This document shows positions 15,817-23,696 of a stretch of 32,876 nt of DNA, piece by piece. The notes under the pieces were generated by a model. It did not search any database and was not told the DNA's origin. It saw nothing but the letters and a program-made list of their open reading frames with translations. The stretch's first letter is position 1; each line of letters starts with the position of its first letter. The position numbers and the translations under genes were made by a program. Source of the DNA: Elusimicrobiota bacterium (lineage in GTDB: Bacteria > Elusimicrobiota > Elusimicrobia > UBA1565 > UBA9628); contig JACQWX010000135.1 of the NCBI GenBank assembly GCA_016209035.1, forward strand, positions 1 to 32,876. Direction: 5' to 3'.

Positions 15817-16323
15817 ATGAAGAACGGCAGAACAAGACCGCGACTTTCGGGGAAAGTCGCGGTGATCATGGGCAGCGCCTCCGACTGGGAGACCATGCAG
15901 CACGCGTGCGCCATGCTCGAGGAACTCGGCATCCCCTATGATAAGCGCGTCATCTCGGCCCACCGGACTCCCGACCTGCTCGCGGAGTTCGCCGCAACGG
16001 CCGAGAGGAGGGGCGTGCGGGTCGTCATCGCGGGGGCCGGCGGAGCCGCGCACCTCGCCGGCGTGACGGCGGCTCAGACCCTGCTGCCGGTCCTCGGCGT
16101 CCCCATCCAGTCCAAGGCCCTGCAAGGGCTCGATTCCCTGCTGTCCATCGTGCAGATGCCCAAGGGCGTCCCGGTCGGGACCCTGGCCATCGGCGATGCC
16201 GGCGCCGCCAACGCCGCTCTCCTGGCCGCGCAGATGCTGGCCCTCCACGACCCGGCGTTGAAGAGGAGGCTGGAAGCTTTCCGGCGCAAGGCCGCCCGGA
16301 AAGTCAGGGAGGCCAGCCTCTAG
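15817..16323 (+). CDS. purE: N5-CAIR mutase
   Basis: Catalyses the carboxyl shift giving CAIR, the PurC substrate. The 168-residue flavodoxin-like protein shows [14 protein letters not shown], the catalytic-histidine region [37 protein letters not shown] in part, and [17 protein letters not shown]. Start 15817 lies 5 nt after the purD stop with AGAAGG upstream. An 11-nt palindrome (15837-15863) spans the N-terminal codons. No purK is visible in the window, so either it is elsewhere or this is a one-step class II PurE; the sequence alone does not decide it for me. Confidence 0.94.
   Translation: MKNGRTRPRLSGKVAVIMGSASDWETMQHACAMLEELGIPYDKRVISAHRTPDLLAEFAATAERRGVRVVIAGAGGAAHLAGVTAAQTLLPVLGVPIQSKALQGLDSLLSIVQMPKGVPVGTLAIGDAGAANAALLAAQMLALHDPALKRRLEAFRRKAARKVREASL
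15837..15863. repeat. Perfect palindrome near the purE start, 11-nt arms
   Basis: ACCGCGACTTT, loop CGGGG, AAAGTCGCGGT, starting 20 nt after the purE ATG. Such a stem just inside a gene could affect ribosome entry; this is inference. Confidence 0.85.
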
Positions 16324-16335
16324 GACTCGCCTGGC

Positions 16336-17307
16336 ATGGCCATCTCCGCCATCATCGTCATCGGCGCGGTCCTCCTGCTGGCCCTGCTCTCAGGCCTGGC
16401 GTTTTTGGCATTGTCCGGGAGCCCGGCCAAGGAGCCGCGGCCTGCCCCGGCGTTTCGCGGCCAGCCTGCCGCGCAGCCTCCGGCCACGAGTGGGACTCCG
16501 GGGCAGCCCGCGAAGGTCATCGAGAGCGTCGAGATCGTCCGGCTCATCGCCGAGGGCGGCATGGGGGAGATCTACGAGGGCTTCGACCGGGTGCTGCGCC
16601 GCAAGGTGGCCTTGAAGCGCATGAAGCCGGAGATCAGGATCGACCGCGTCGGCAAGGAGGCGTTCCTGAAGGAAGCCCGCATCGTGGCGGCCCTCCAGCA
16701 CCCCAACATCGTGCAGATCCACTCCGTCATCGACACCCCGCAGGACCTGTGCCTCGTGTTCGAGTACATCGACGGGGTCAACATGCGCGACATCATCGCC
16801 GAGAAGGGGAGGCTCTCCGTCGCGGAGGTCCGTCCCGTGGTCCGGGCCGCGTGCGCGGCGCTCGATTTCGCCCACGGCCGCAAGGTCCTGCACCGGGACC
16901 TCAAGCCCGGCAACATCATGGTCGCGTCCTCCGGGACGGTCAAGATCATGGATTTCGGCATCGCCCGTCAGGCCGCGGTCACGCTCTCGAGGCTCACCCC
17001 CGGCGCGGTCAGCGGCACCATGGCCTACATGTCGCCCGAGCAGCACCTGGGCCAGGAGCGCCAGCCAGGCGACTTCTACGCCCTGGCCGCCTCTCTCTAC
17101 CACATGCTGGCCGGGGACCTTCCCTTCCCCGGACCGGAGCATCTGACCCAGAAGGAGCGCCTCGACTACCGGCCCTTGAGCCAGGCGGTCCCCGGGCTGG
17201 GACCCAAGGTGGACGCCTTCATGGACAAGGCCTTCTCCCGCGACCCGAACGCGCGCTTCCAGAAGGCGTCGGACTTCCTGGCCGGGTTCGAAGAGGCCTT
17301 CGGTTAG
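16336..17307 (+). CDS. Membrane-anchored Hanks-type Ser/Thr protein kinase
   Basis: Residues 2-28 form one hydrophobic anchor, followed by a Pro/Ala-rich linker to about residue 60 and a complete kinase domain. The glycine loop is AEGGMGEIYEG. Further motifs are VALK (K94), the alpha-C glutamate (E113), HRDLKPGN (186-193), DFG (206-208) and SPE (233-235). All catalytic residues are present, so it should be active in the cytoplasm. No sensor domain is seen outside. It starts 12 nt after purE and ends in a 4-nt convergent overlap with the metalloprotease gene. It may be co-transcribed with the purine genes, but nothing shows a functional link. Confidence 0.93.
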   Translation: MAISAIIVIGAVLLLALLSGLAFLALSGSPAKEPRPAPAFRGQPAAQPPATSGTPGQPAKVIESVEIVRLIAEGGMGEIYEGFDRVLRRKVALKRMKPEIRIDRVGKEAFLKEARIVAALQHPNIVQIHSVIDTPQDLCLVFEYIDGVNMRDIIAEKGRLSVAEVRPVVRAACAALDFAHGRKVLHRDLKPGNIMVASSGTVKIMDFGIARQAAVTLSRLTPGAVSGTMAYMSPEQHLGQERQPGDFYALAASLYHMLAGDLPFPGPEHLTQKERLDYRPLSQAVPGLGPKVDAFMDKAFSRDPNARFQKASDFLAGFEEAFG

Positions 17308-18488
17308 CGATCCGCTTCCTCAGCCATCCGGCGCAGCCGCTCCTCGCGGGAAGCGTGGTCCGGGTGGGTGGAGAAGACCCCGCGTTCGAGTTTCCTGAAC
17401 CGCGCCCGCAGGCCCTGCATCCATCCGCCGGAGGTCCGGCGCAGGAACCCGACCTTCTCCGGATCGCCGAAATGGAGGTGCCCGAGTTCATGGCCCATGA
17501 CCCCGGCCGCCTGCTCCGCCTTCCTGAACTGGTAGCCTTCGCCCAGCATCACGGCCGCGTCGCGGCCCACGCCGGCTCCGTCGGCCGCGCCGCCCATGGG
17601 GCCTCCGTGGTCGTTGGAAAGGGCGAAGCGAGGCGCGGAGGAGGCGTCGAGACCCATGCGCTCGACCAGGAGCCGCAGGAGTCCTCCGCCCTCCTCCTCG
17701 GCCTTCCTGCGCGCTTCGCCATAGAGGTTCGAGTTGAAGGCCTGCGGCCGGTGCGAGAGCTTCTTGGCCTTGAGACCGACGTCGACGCAGGCCAAGACCG
17801 CGGCGGGCAAGAAGGCGGCCAAGCCCAACCCCGCGGCCATCGCGAGGGTCCCGACCGCGACCGCCGCGTAGTGCCCGGCCAGGAAGAGTCTCCTCGGCCA
17901 CGCGATCGATTCTCCCAGGACGACGGCGTCGATCTCGGAGCGCGGCCGGACCAAGCTGCCGTCGAATCGGGCGGCCGAGCCACCGGCAGCTTCCTCATCC
18001 GGCGAAGGGGCCGGGCCTTCCTCGGCAGGCTGGCCGTGCTCAAGGGTCTGGCCGGCACCGGGCGCCGCGGGAAGGGACAACGAGGCCTTGGCCTCGGAAG
18101 GCGCTGCCGGGCTGGCCGGGGGGCTGGGCCCTGGCAGTGGAGAGGCCGGGACCTCGGCAGGGCTGAGCAAGGGCTCGGGTACGACCGCGGTCGAGGCCGC
18201 GTCGTCCGACGGAGCCCCGAACGAGAGCTGCGCTGCCGGGGGAAGCGGGAGGGAGCCCTGGAACTTGACGGGAGCAACCCCTGGGCCAAGGGCCCAGGCC
18301 GCCGGACCTGATTTCGCCCAGAAGTCCGGGACCGTGCCGAGAGCCCCGGTGTTGGCGTGCGGGCCCGCGGATCGCGACGCTCCTGCTTCGACCATCTGGC
18401 CGAAGGCGAGGAAAGCGCCGGTCCCCGACGCTTGGAGGGCCAGCTCAAGCGCAAGGAAGACGCCGACAAGGCGTCTGAACCGCCTCAT
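17304..18488 (-). CDS. Secreted M48-type zinc metalloprotease with Pro/Ala-rich N-terminus
   Basis: The 394 residues begin with a signal peptide (RRLVGVFLALELALQASG). About 150 residues of low-complexity Pro/Ala/Ser sequence follow, then one or two hydrophobic segments near 205-240. The C-terminal protease domain has HELGH (near residue 333) in GVMGHELGHLHFGD and the late FSTHPDHASREERLRRM, both typical of M48 enzymes (HtpX/BepA-like). It probably acts at or outside the inner membrane in envelope quality control. A partial look-alike of the 63-nt element (VEAGASRS, near 18365-18397) is too weak to list. Confidence 0.85.
   Translation of the reverse strand: MRRFRRLVGVFLALELALQASGTGAFLAFGQMVEAGASRSAGPHANTGALGTVPDFWAKSGPAAWALGPGVAPVKFQGSLPLPPAAQLSFGAPSDDAASTAVVPEPLLSPAEVPASPLPGPSPPASPAAPSEAKASLSLPAAPGAGQTLEHGQPAEEGPAPSPDEEAAGGSAARFDGSLVRPRSEIDAVVLGESIAWPRRLFLAGHYAAVAVGTLAMAAGLGLAAFLPAAVLACVDVGLKAKKLSHRPQAFNSNLYGEARRKAEEEGGGLLRLLVERMGLDASSAPRFALSNDHGGPMGGAADGAGVGRDAAVMLGEGYQFRKAEQAAGVMGHELGHLHFGDPEKVGFLRRTSGGWMQGLRARFRKLERGVFSTHPDHASREERLRRMAEEADR
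18280..18298. repeat. Hairpin in the metalloprotease gene, 8-nt arms
   Basis: CCTGGGCC, loop AAG, GGCCCAGG in the low-complexity region. It closely resembles the hairpin at 32388-32408 (GCCTGGGCC, loop GAA), which also sits inside a gene. Confidence 0.5.
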
Positions 18489-18559
18489 GGCCTTAGGATA
18501 GCCGGAAATCCTTGGGGAAGACTGGGTCCTGAAGGCTTTTTTCAGACGGAGGACGGCCC

Positions 18560-18700
18560 AGCCGGAATCAGGACCAAAGGCCCTTCACCCGAGGCCTGCC
18601 GCCATGCGGGAGCGCACCTCCGGATGGCCTCTGCTTGCATCGACACGGTACTGACCCTTTACGGGTCGCTAGCGCGCGGGTCGGATGGTGGAGCCGGGCT
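18560..18700 (-). ncRNA. Possible structured leader upstream of the metalloprotease gene
   Basis: The gap between the MFS stop and the metalloprotease start can fold, on the minus strand, into several adjoining stems: GACCC/GGGTC, GCCAT/ATGGC, an inner GGAG/CTCC, and AGGGCC/GGTCCT with a TTT loop. A run of six A residues lies about 20 nt further downstream. I recognise no riboswitch class, and a c-di-GMP-I motif is not present. The piece GCCATCCGGA..TGCG also resembles the core of the repeat family. It may be a structured leader, a decayed repeat, or nothing. Confidence 0.25.
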
Positions 18701-18710
18701 TCCGGACAGG

Positions 18711-20624
18711 CTACGGCTGGCTTTGTTGGCTGCCCTGGCGTTGGGAGCGCTCCAGCAGCTTGGGCGCGAAGGCGTAGAGGAGAGCGGCCAATCCGAACGG
18801 GACTGCCAGGACATAGAGCAGGCCAGGGTAGCCTAGCCAGGCCATGGCAAGGCTTGCGAGCCAAGTCCCGGCCGCCACTGCCGCGCCGAAGCCGGCGGAA
18901 AACAGGCTGATGAGCCTGCCGAGGTGCTGGGGATGGGAGCGCTGCGCCCCGGACATGTAGAGCGCGCGCAGGACGTCGAAGCCCACGGTCTGGAGGAGGA
19001 AGACCAGACCGACCGCGCCCAGAAGGGCCCCGACGGAGAAGGGCGCGGCCATCAGGAGCGCGAGCGCCGGGAAGGCCAGGCTGCTTGCCTTGAGCAGGGT
19101 CGCATGCTTGAACCGGTGAGCATAGAAGGAGTTGAAGATGCTGGCCGCCAAGGTCCCCGCGTAGACCGCGGCGTTGACCAGGCCGAGCAGGGCGGCTGAG
19201 CCGTGCAGCGGACCCTGCACGATCATGGGAAGCAGGGTGAATTGGAGGGGGAACACCAGGGCCGCGGCCGCCAGGACCAGGCCCATCAGGGTCAGGAGAT
19301 AGGGGCTGTTCCGGAGGATGGAGAGGGTCTCGGCCAGGCCCGGGCCTTTGGGCCGGGGCGCTCGGGCTCCGGCCTCGACCGCGCCGTCCTGGCGGCCCTT
19401 GGGTGCGGTCCAGAGGTAGATGCCCATGGCCGCGAGCTGGGCGGCCGCGAACAAGGCGAAGGTCCAGGCCGGTCCCAGCGCTGTCACGGCCAAGCCGCCG
19501 GCCAGGGAAGCGGCCACGCCCGCGGCCGAGAAGATGAGGTCGAACCGCGAGACCACGGCCTGGATCTTCCTGGGGTCTCCTCCGACCGCCCTCACGGCCA
19601 GGGAGCTCTCGCCCACCACCACGCCCTGGAGGATGCCGTTCAAGCCCACGGCCAGCCCCGCCAGGGTCCAGAGGCTCAAGACGCCCGAGCCCGACGCGGC
19701 CGCGATGATGGCCGACACTCCGGCGGCCATGGCCGAGCCTCCGACGAGGATGCTCCGTGGCGAGAGCCTGTCCGCGAGCGCGCCGTTGGCGAAGGCCAGC
19801 AGTATCCCGGCCGCGGAGACCGCGATGCCGATCATGGCGAAGGCCGGGGCGCCCACCGCCGCGATGGCCATCATGGGGAAGGCGATCGCCTGCAGCATGT
19901 AGGCGGAATTCGAGACGAGGCGCGCCAGGGAGAGCCCGCGGATGATGCGCCGCGTGGCAGGGTCCTCGGTGACCGGTCCCGAAGCTGACGCGGCTTTCTT
20001 CACAGGGTCCAGGCTGAAAGCGCGCGCTCGGCGCTCAGGTCCCAGGACCCACACCGCGGGCTTCGGCAGTCCCGTGCCGGCGGGTCCCACGAGGGTGGGC
20101 GCATGGTCCGGGGCCGCCGCCCGGACGGCCTGAGAGCCTGCGACGGCCCCTTCCAGCAGGGAGGCCCCGAAGGCAAGGCTCTCCTCTGGAGACATCCGCT
20201 CCAAGTCCTCGGGTGCCGCGGAGCCGAGGACCTCGCGGGCGTTGTCCAGGTCCTCCCAGACCGGAGAACCCTGGGCCGGGGCGGCGTTGGCCGCCGGGAC
20301 TTGTCGGCGTTCTCCTGGGAGGACGGACCCGATATCCGGCATGGCAAACTGGGGCGCGGCGACCTCGGACGGCCCGGCCTGCAAGGTCACGGCCTCCAAG
20401 CCCGGCAGGGTCGGCCGGGCCCAGCCGGATGGGACCGCGGGACCGTTGAAGAACGGGGTCGCGGCAGGGCCGCCGCGAGTCAGGGTCGAGACCGGCAGGG
20501 CGACGGCCACGGGCGCGGCGCCCGAGGCTTTGCCGGCAGAGAAGACGACCTGAGCCGAGGCCGGCAAGGGTGAGGACGGCCACAGGATGGCCGCGCAGAG
20601 CGCCAAACAGAGCGAGCGCCGCAT
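18711..20624 (-). CDS. MFS transporter with signal peptide and long extracytoplasmic N-terminus
   Basis: Start 20624 gives the signal peptide MRRSLCLALCAAILWP with a cut site after PASAQ. Some 180 residues of Ala/Pro-rich sequence follow, and then about twelve hydrophobic segments from near residue 215 onward. The loop GALADRLSPRSILVGG matches the MFS A-motif between helices 2 and 3. The central cytoplasmic loop carries GAVEAGARAPRPKGPG, encoded by a truncated copy of the repeat family (19341-19385). Substrate is unknown. A cleaved, long N-terminus ahead of an MFS fold is unusual and is shared in style with the M48 and PQ-loop genes nearby. Confidence 0.85.
   Translation of the reverse strand: MRRSLCLALCAAILWPSSPLPASAQVVFSAGKASGAAPVAVALPVSTLTRGGPAATPFFNGPAVPSGWARPTLPGLEAVTLQAGPSEVAAPQFAMPDIGSVLPGERRQVPAANAAPAQGSPVWEDLDNAREVLGSAAPEDLERMSPEESLAFGASLLEGAVAGSQAVRAAAPDHAPTLVGPAGTGLPKPAVWVLGPERRARAFSLDPVKKAASASGPVTEDPATRRIIRGLSLARLVSNSAYMLQAIAFPMMAIAAVGAPAFAMIGIAVSAAGILLAFANGALADRLSPRSILVGGSAMAAGVSAIIAAASGSGVLSLWTLAGLAVGLNGILQGVVVGESSLAVRAVGGDPRKIQAVVSRFDLIFSAAGVAASLAGGLAVTALGPAWTFALFAAAQLAAMGIYLWTAPKGRQDGAVEAGARAPRPKGPGLAETLSILRNSPYLLTLMGLVLAAAALVFPLQFTLLPMIVQGPLHGSAALLGLVNAAVYAGTLAASIFNSFYAHRFKHATLLKASSLAFPALALLMAAPFSVGALLGAVGLVFLLQTVGFDVLRALYMSGAQRSHPQHLGRLISLFSAGFGAAVAAGTWLASLAMAWLGYPGLLYVLAVPFGLAALLYAFAPKLLERSQRQGSQQSQP
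19341..19385 (-). repeat. 63-nt element, truncated copy I (in the MFS gene)
   Basis: On the minus strand GGCGCGGTCGAGG is followed by the same left part as copy B; over the 30 nt starting at CGGTCGAGG only one base differs. After that the conserved core is absent. A short stem with a CAAAG-like turn (CCCCGGCC/GGCCCGGG) takes its place. It is translated in the same frame as copies A and C (GAVEAG) and falls in a cytoplasmic loop. Confidence 0.8.
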
Positions 20625-20713
20625 CGGAACGATTCTACACAACCCCGGCATCGTCGGGGATGAGCCTTTGGGGCTCGCCGTCCGACGGCAGAAGGCCCAG
20701 GCCCGGATGGGCC

Positions 20714-22336
20714 CTAAGAGAACAGGTCCGGCTGGACGGCCCGGGGTTTCCTGCGGGCCCGGCCTTGTTCGGACACCAGGAGCGCCTCGAGGATGTCCGC
20801 GAGGAAGGGGGACGGGGGGTTCTGGAGGGTCCTGCCGAAGAGCGACCTCGATCCGGCGTGGGAGAGGAACAGCCGGCTCTTGGCCCTGGTCATGGCCACG
20901 AAGAAGAGCCGCCGTTCCTCCTCGAGACCGTCATCGGGTCCGGAGGGGGCCTTGCCGGGCCGGCCCTGGCCTGCGGCGGCCGGCCCGCCCAGCCAGAGCT
21001 CCCGGCGGTACGGCAGGACCCCGTCCTCGCAGCCGGTGGCGAAGACCACGGGGAATTCCAGCCCCTTGGCCCGGTGCATGGTCATGAGGCTGATCCATTC
21101 GCCCCGGGGCTCAAACGAGGGAGGGGCCGCTTCGGCGTCGGTGACGAAGTCCTCGCGCTCTTCGCTCTTCGCGACCTCCTCCGCGGTCTTGGGGCCGAAG
21201 ACCCGGACCGGCAGGCCGGCGGACGAGAAGGCCTCCTCGAGCCTGCGGCCTTGGGCGTGCGTGCGGTAGAGGACCGCGATGTCCTGGAACCCGTAGCGGC
21301 CGGTCTCCCCGTCGGGGCCGGCCCACAGGCTGTCGATGGCGAAGTGGCTCGAGCCCCCCAGGAGCGACTCGACCTTGCGCACGACCATCTCCGCCTCCTG
21401 GCGGTCCGTCTGGAAGCGGGCGATCTCGACGGGCAGGCCTTGGTCGAAGAGCGCGACGAGCCGCGCCCGTGGGGCGCCTGACCTGGGGTCGGGCCCGGCG
21501 GGGTTGCGGCTGATGACCTGGCCGGCGGCGGCCACGATCGCGGCCTGGGAGCGGTAGTTGTTCGAGAGCGCCACCGTCCGGCAACCCGGATGGTCATCGC
21601 GCAAGCGCTCGAAGGGCTTGAAAGCGCATCCGGCGAAGCCGTAGATGGACTGGTCCGGGTCGCCCACTACGCAGAGGTGGTCCGGGTCCAGGAGCCTCAG
21701 CAGCCGGTACTGGGCCGGGCCGGTGTCCTGGAACTCATCGACCAAGACATGCTGGAACAGGGCGCCGTAGTGGTCGCGCACCTCGGGCCGCGACTTGAAG
21801 AGCCGGGCGAGGAGGCCGAGGACGTCCTCGTAGTCCGCCTGGCCGTTGTCGGCCAGGCGGCTCTGGTAGCGCCGTTCGACCTCGTTGAGGGGCTCGTGGT
21901 CGAGCTCCTTCTTGAGTCTGAGGGCTTCCAGGAACGCCCGCCGTTCCCTCCTCGGCACGAGTTCCTCCAAGGCCCGCGCCTTGTCGTCCTCCGAAGCCAC
22001 GGCGAGGATCCGGTCCGGGCCGAAGGGATGCCGCTGCTCGCGCAGGATGCGCAGGGCCGCGGCATGGAAGGTCTCGACCCAGAGCTCTCCGAGGCGGTCG
22101 GCTCCAGGGGCGCCGCTCAAGCCGGCCTTGAGCCTCTCGCGCATCTCGCCGGCCGCGCTCCGGGTGAAGGTCAGCGCCAGGATGTTGCGGCACGGGACGC
22201 CGCGGGAGACGACGAGGTGCGCTATCCTCGCGGCCAGGACCCTGGTCTTGCCCGTGCCCGGGCCCGCGGCCACGATGAGCCGGCTCTCAGGGGCGAGGAC
22301 CGCTTCGCGCTGGCGTTCGTCGAGCCCTTCGAGCAT
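20714..22336 (-). CDS. UvrD/Rep-type DNA helicase partnered with endonuclease Q
   Basis: A superfamily 1A helicase of 540 residues, shorter than UvrD/PcrA but with all motifs: Q region LDERQREAV, Walker A GPGTGKTRV, motif Ia LTFTRSAAGEM, motif II VLVDEFQDT, III VVGDPDQSIYGFAG, IV NNYRSQAAIV, V MTMHRAKGLEFPVV, and VI LFFVAMTRAKSRL. It starts at ATG 22336, sharing one base with the endonuclease Q stop, so the two are made together. The C-terminus ends QPDLFS, similar to a sliding-clamp binding peptide. It probably unwinds DNA after EndoQ nicking. Confidence 0.92.
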   Translation of the reverse strand: MLEGLDERQREAVLAPESRLIVAAGPGTGKTRVLAARIAHLVVSRGVPCRNILALTFTRSAAGEMRERLKAGLSGAPGADRLGELWVETFHAAALRILREQRHPFGPDRILAVASEDDKARALEELVPRRERRAFLEALRLKKELDHEPLNEVERRYQSRLADNGQADYEDVLGLLARLFKSRPEVRDHYGALFQHVLVDEFQDTGPAQYRLLRLLDPDHLCVVGDPDQSIYGFAGCAFKPFERLRDDHPGCRTVALSNNYRSQAAIVAAAGQVISRNPAGPDPRSGAPRARLVALFDQGLPVEIARFQTDRQEAEMVVRKVESLLGGSSHFAIDSLWAGPDGETGRYGFQDIAVLYRTHAQGRRLEEAFSSAGLPVRVFGPKTAEEVAKSEEREDFVTDAEAAPPSFEPRGEWISLMTMHRAKGLEFPVVFATGCEDGVLPYRRELWLGGPAAAGQGRPGKAPSGPDDGLEEERRLFFVAMTRAKSRLFLSHAGSRSLFGRTLQNPPSPFLADILEALLVSEQGRARRKPRAVQPDLFS

Positions 22337-23640
22337 CAGAACAGCGAGAGCTGCCCATCGGCCACGAAGTCCTTGGGAGCGACCAGGGTGATGACGCCGT
22401 ACACGCCGTCGTAGCCCGGCTGGACCTCGGTGCGGCCTTCCCGCATCCTCCGGATGGCCCGGGCCAGCACCGGGTGGCCCGCGGCATCGAGGCTGCGGGG
22501 CTCGGCCTGGCGCAGGATGAAGAGCTCGTTGCCGAAGGTCGCCAGGAGCCGGTCGTAAAGGCGTCCCACCTTGACGCTGGCCGGGCCGACCCGTAGGACT
22601 TGGCCGAGGATCTCCTTCAAGGGGACGAGGTTCTCGAACCCCGCGGCAACCTTGGGTCGGAAGCCTTCGGGACGGTCGGAGAGCTTCTCGACCCGGTGGA
22701 GCACCCCGACGGTCACAGCCGAGCCGCATTTGGGGCAGAGCCCCTGGTGGCGCAGCGTCTCCTTGGGGGACCAGCAGACCCCGCATTTGCGGTGGCCGTC
22801 CGCGTGGTACTTGCCTTCCTCCGGGAAGAACTCCAGGGTCTTGAGGAGCCTGCCGGGGCCTCCGGCCTCGACCGCGCGCTTACCGCGCCGCAGGGCTGAG
22901 AGGATGGCGGGATAGGAAAGCGCGCAGTCGAAGAGGTTGGCCTCGCGGCCGAGCTTCTCCGGGGAATGCGCGTCGGAGTTGGAGATTAGGGTGACGCGGT
23001 CAAGGCCCGAGATGCGCCAGTTCATGGGCGGGTCGGAGGAGAGCCCCGTCTCCAAGGCGAAGATGTGGGGGCTCAGGTCCTCGAAGCATTCCTCGATGGA
23101 GTCGAAGCCTGATTCCGAGCCGAAGACGGAGAAATGCGGGGTCCAGGCGTGCGCCGGCACCAGGGCGGCGCCGTCCGCGGATTCGAGCACGATGGACAGC
23201 AGGTCCTTGGAGTCGAGGCCCAGGATGGGCCTGCCGTCGGACTTGACGTTGCCGATCTCGGAGAGCCTATGGCCGATGCGCTCGGCGGACTTGAACGACG
23301 GGGCGAAGACGAGGTGGTGGACCTTGCGGACCCTGCCGTTCTTCTTGTAAATGCAGCTCACCTCTCCCTCGAGCAGGAACCTGACCTGCGCCCGGCACAG
23401 GTCAGGGATCCCTCCATCGGCCGACCGCGCGAGCTCGCCCGTGAGCTGGAACAGGCCTTCCTCGGCCGGGACCAGCTTCTCCTTGAGTTCGGCGAGCCAG
23501 GCGGGATGGGTGAAGTCCCCTGTCCCCAGCACAGTGATGCCTTTCTTCTGGCACCAATGATAGAGTGACTCGGGCCTCAAATCCCTGCTGCAGGCCCGGG
23601 AGAGATGCGAATGGATGTGCAGGTCGGCGATGAATTCCAC
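22336..23640 (-). CDS. endoQ: Endonuclease Q (PHP-domain nuclease for deaminated bases)
   Basis: Matches the EndoQ/TIGR00375 family, which nicks DNA 5' of uracil, hypoxanthine or xanthine. Start GTG 23640 gives the family N-terminus (VEFIADLHIHSHLSRACS). Metal ligands of the PHP domain are seen in HIHSH, GTGDFTHPAW, VPAHAWTPHF and SNSDAHSPEKLG. A zinc ribbon follows: CGVC, then CPKCG. The C-terminus is QLSLF, matching the bacterial beta-clamp motif. Relative to the family, residues RAVEAGGPG are inserted before LKTLEFFPEEGKYH; the DNA there is a truncated repeat copy (22853-22877). Length 434. No ribosome site is obvious. Confidence 0.92.
   Translation of the reverse strand: MEFIADLHIHSHLSRACSRDLRPESLYHWCQKKGITVLGTGDFTHPAWLAELKEKLVPAEEGLFQLTGELARSADGGIPDLCRAQVRFLLEGEVSCIYKKNGRVRKVHHLVFAPSFKSAERIGHRLSEIGNVKSDGRPILGLDSKDLLSIVLESADGAALVPAHAWTPHFSVFGSESGFDSIEECFEDLSPHIFALETGLSSDPPMNWRISGLDRVTLISNSDAHSPEKLGREANLFDCALSYPAILSALRRGKRAVEAGGPGRLLKTLEFFPEEGKYHADGHRKCGVCWSPKETLRHQGLCPKCGSAVTVGVLHRVEKLSDRPEGFRPKVAAGFENLVPLKEILGQVLRVGPASVKVGRLYDRLLATFGNELFILRQAEPRSLDAAGHPVLARAIRRMREGRTEVQPGYDGVYGVITLVAPKDFVADGQLSLF
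22853..22877 (-). repeat. 63-nt element, truncated copy J (in endoQ)
   Basis: On the minus strand 21 nt (GCGCGGTCGAGG then CCGGAGGCC) are identical to the left end of copy A, followed by CCGG. They encode AVEAGG in the same frame as copies A, C and I, at a point where other EndoQ proteins, as I recall them, are about ten residues shorter. Confidence 0.75.
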
Positions 23641-23696
23641 GGTCCCATGGTACCACACGCCGGCATGCCCCTGCAAAGCGCGACGGGGAAGGGCCT

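Noticed and set aside
18365-18397. Possible further copy of the 63-nt element in the metalloprotease gene (VEAGASRS)
   Set aside because: Only the first 10-15 nt resemble the left end and no core with pairing arms is found.
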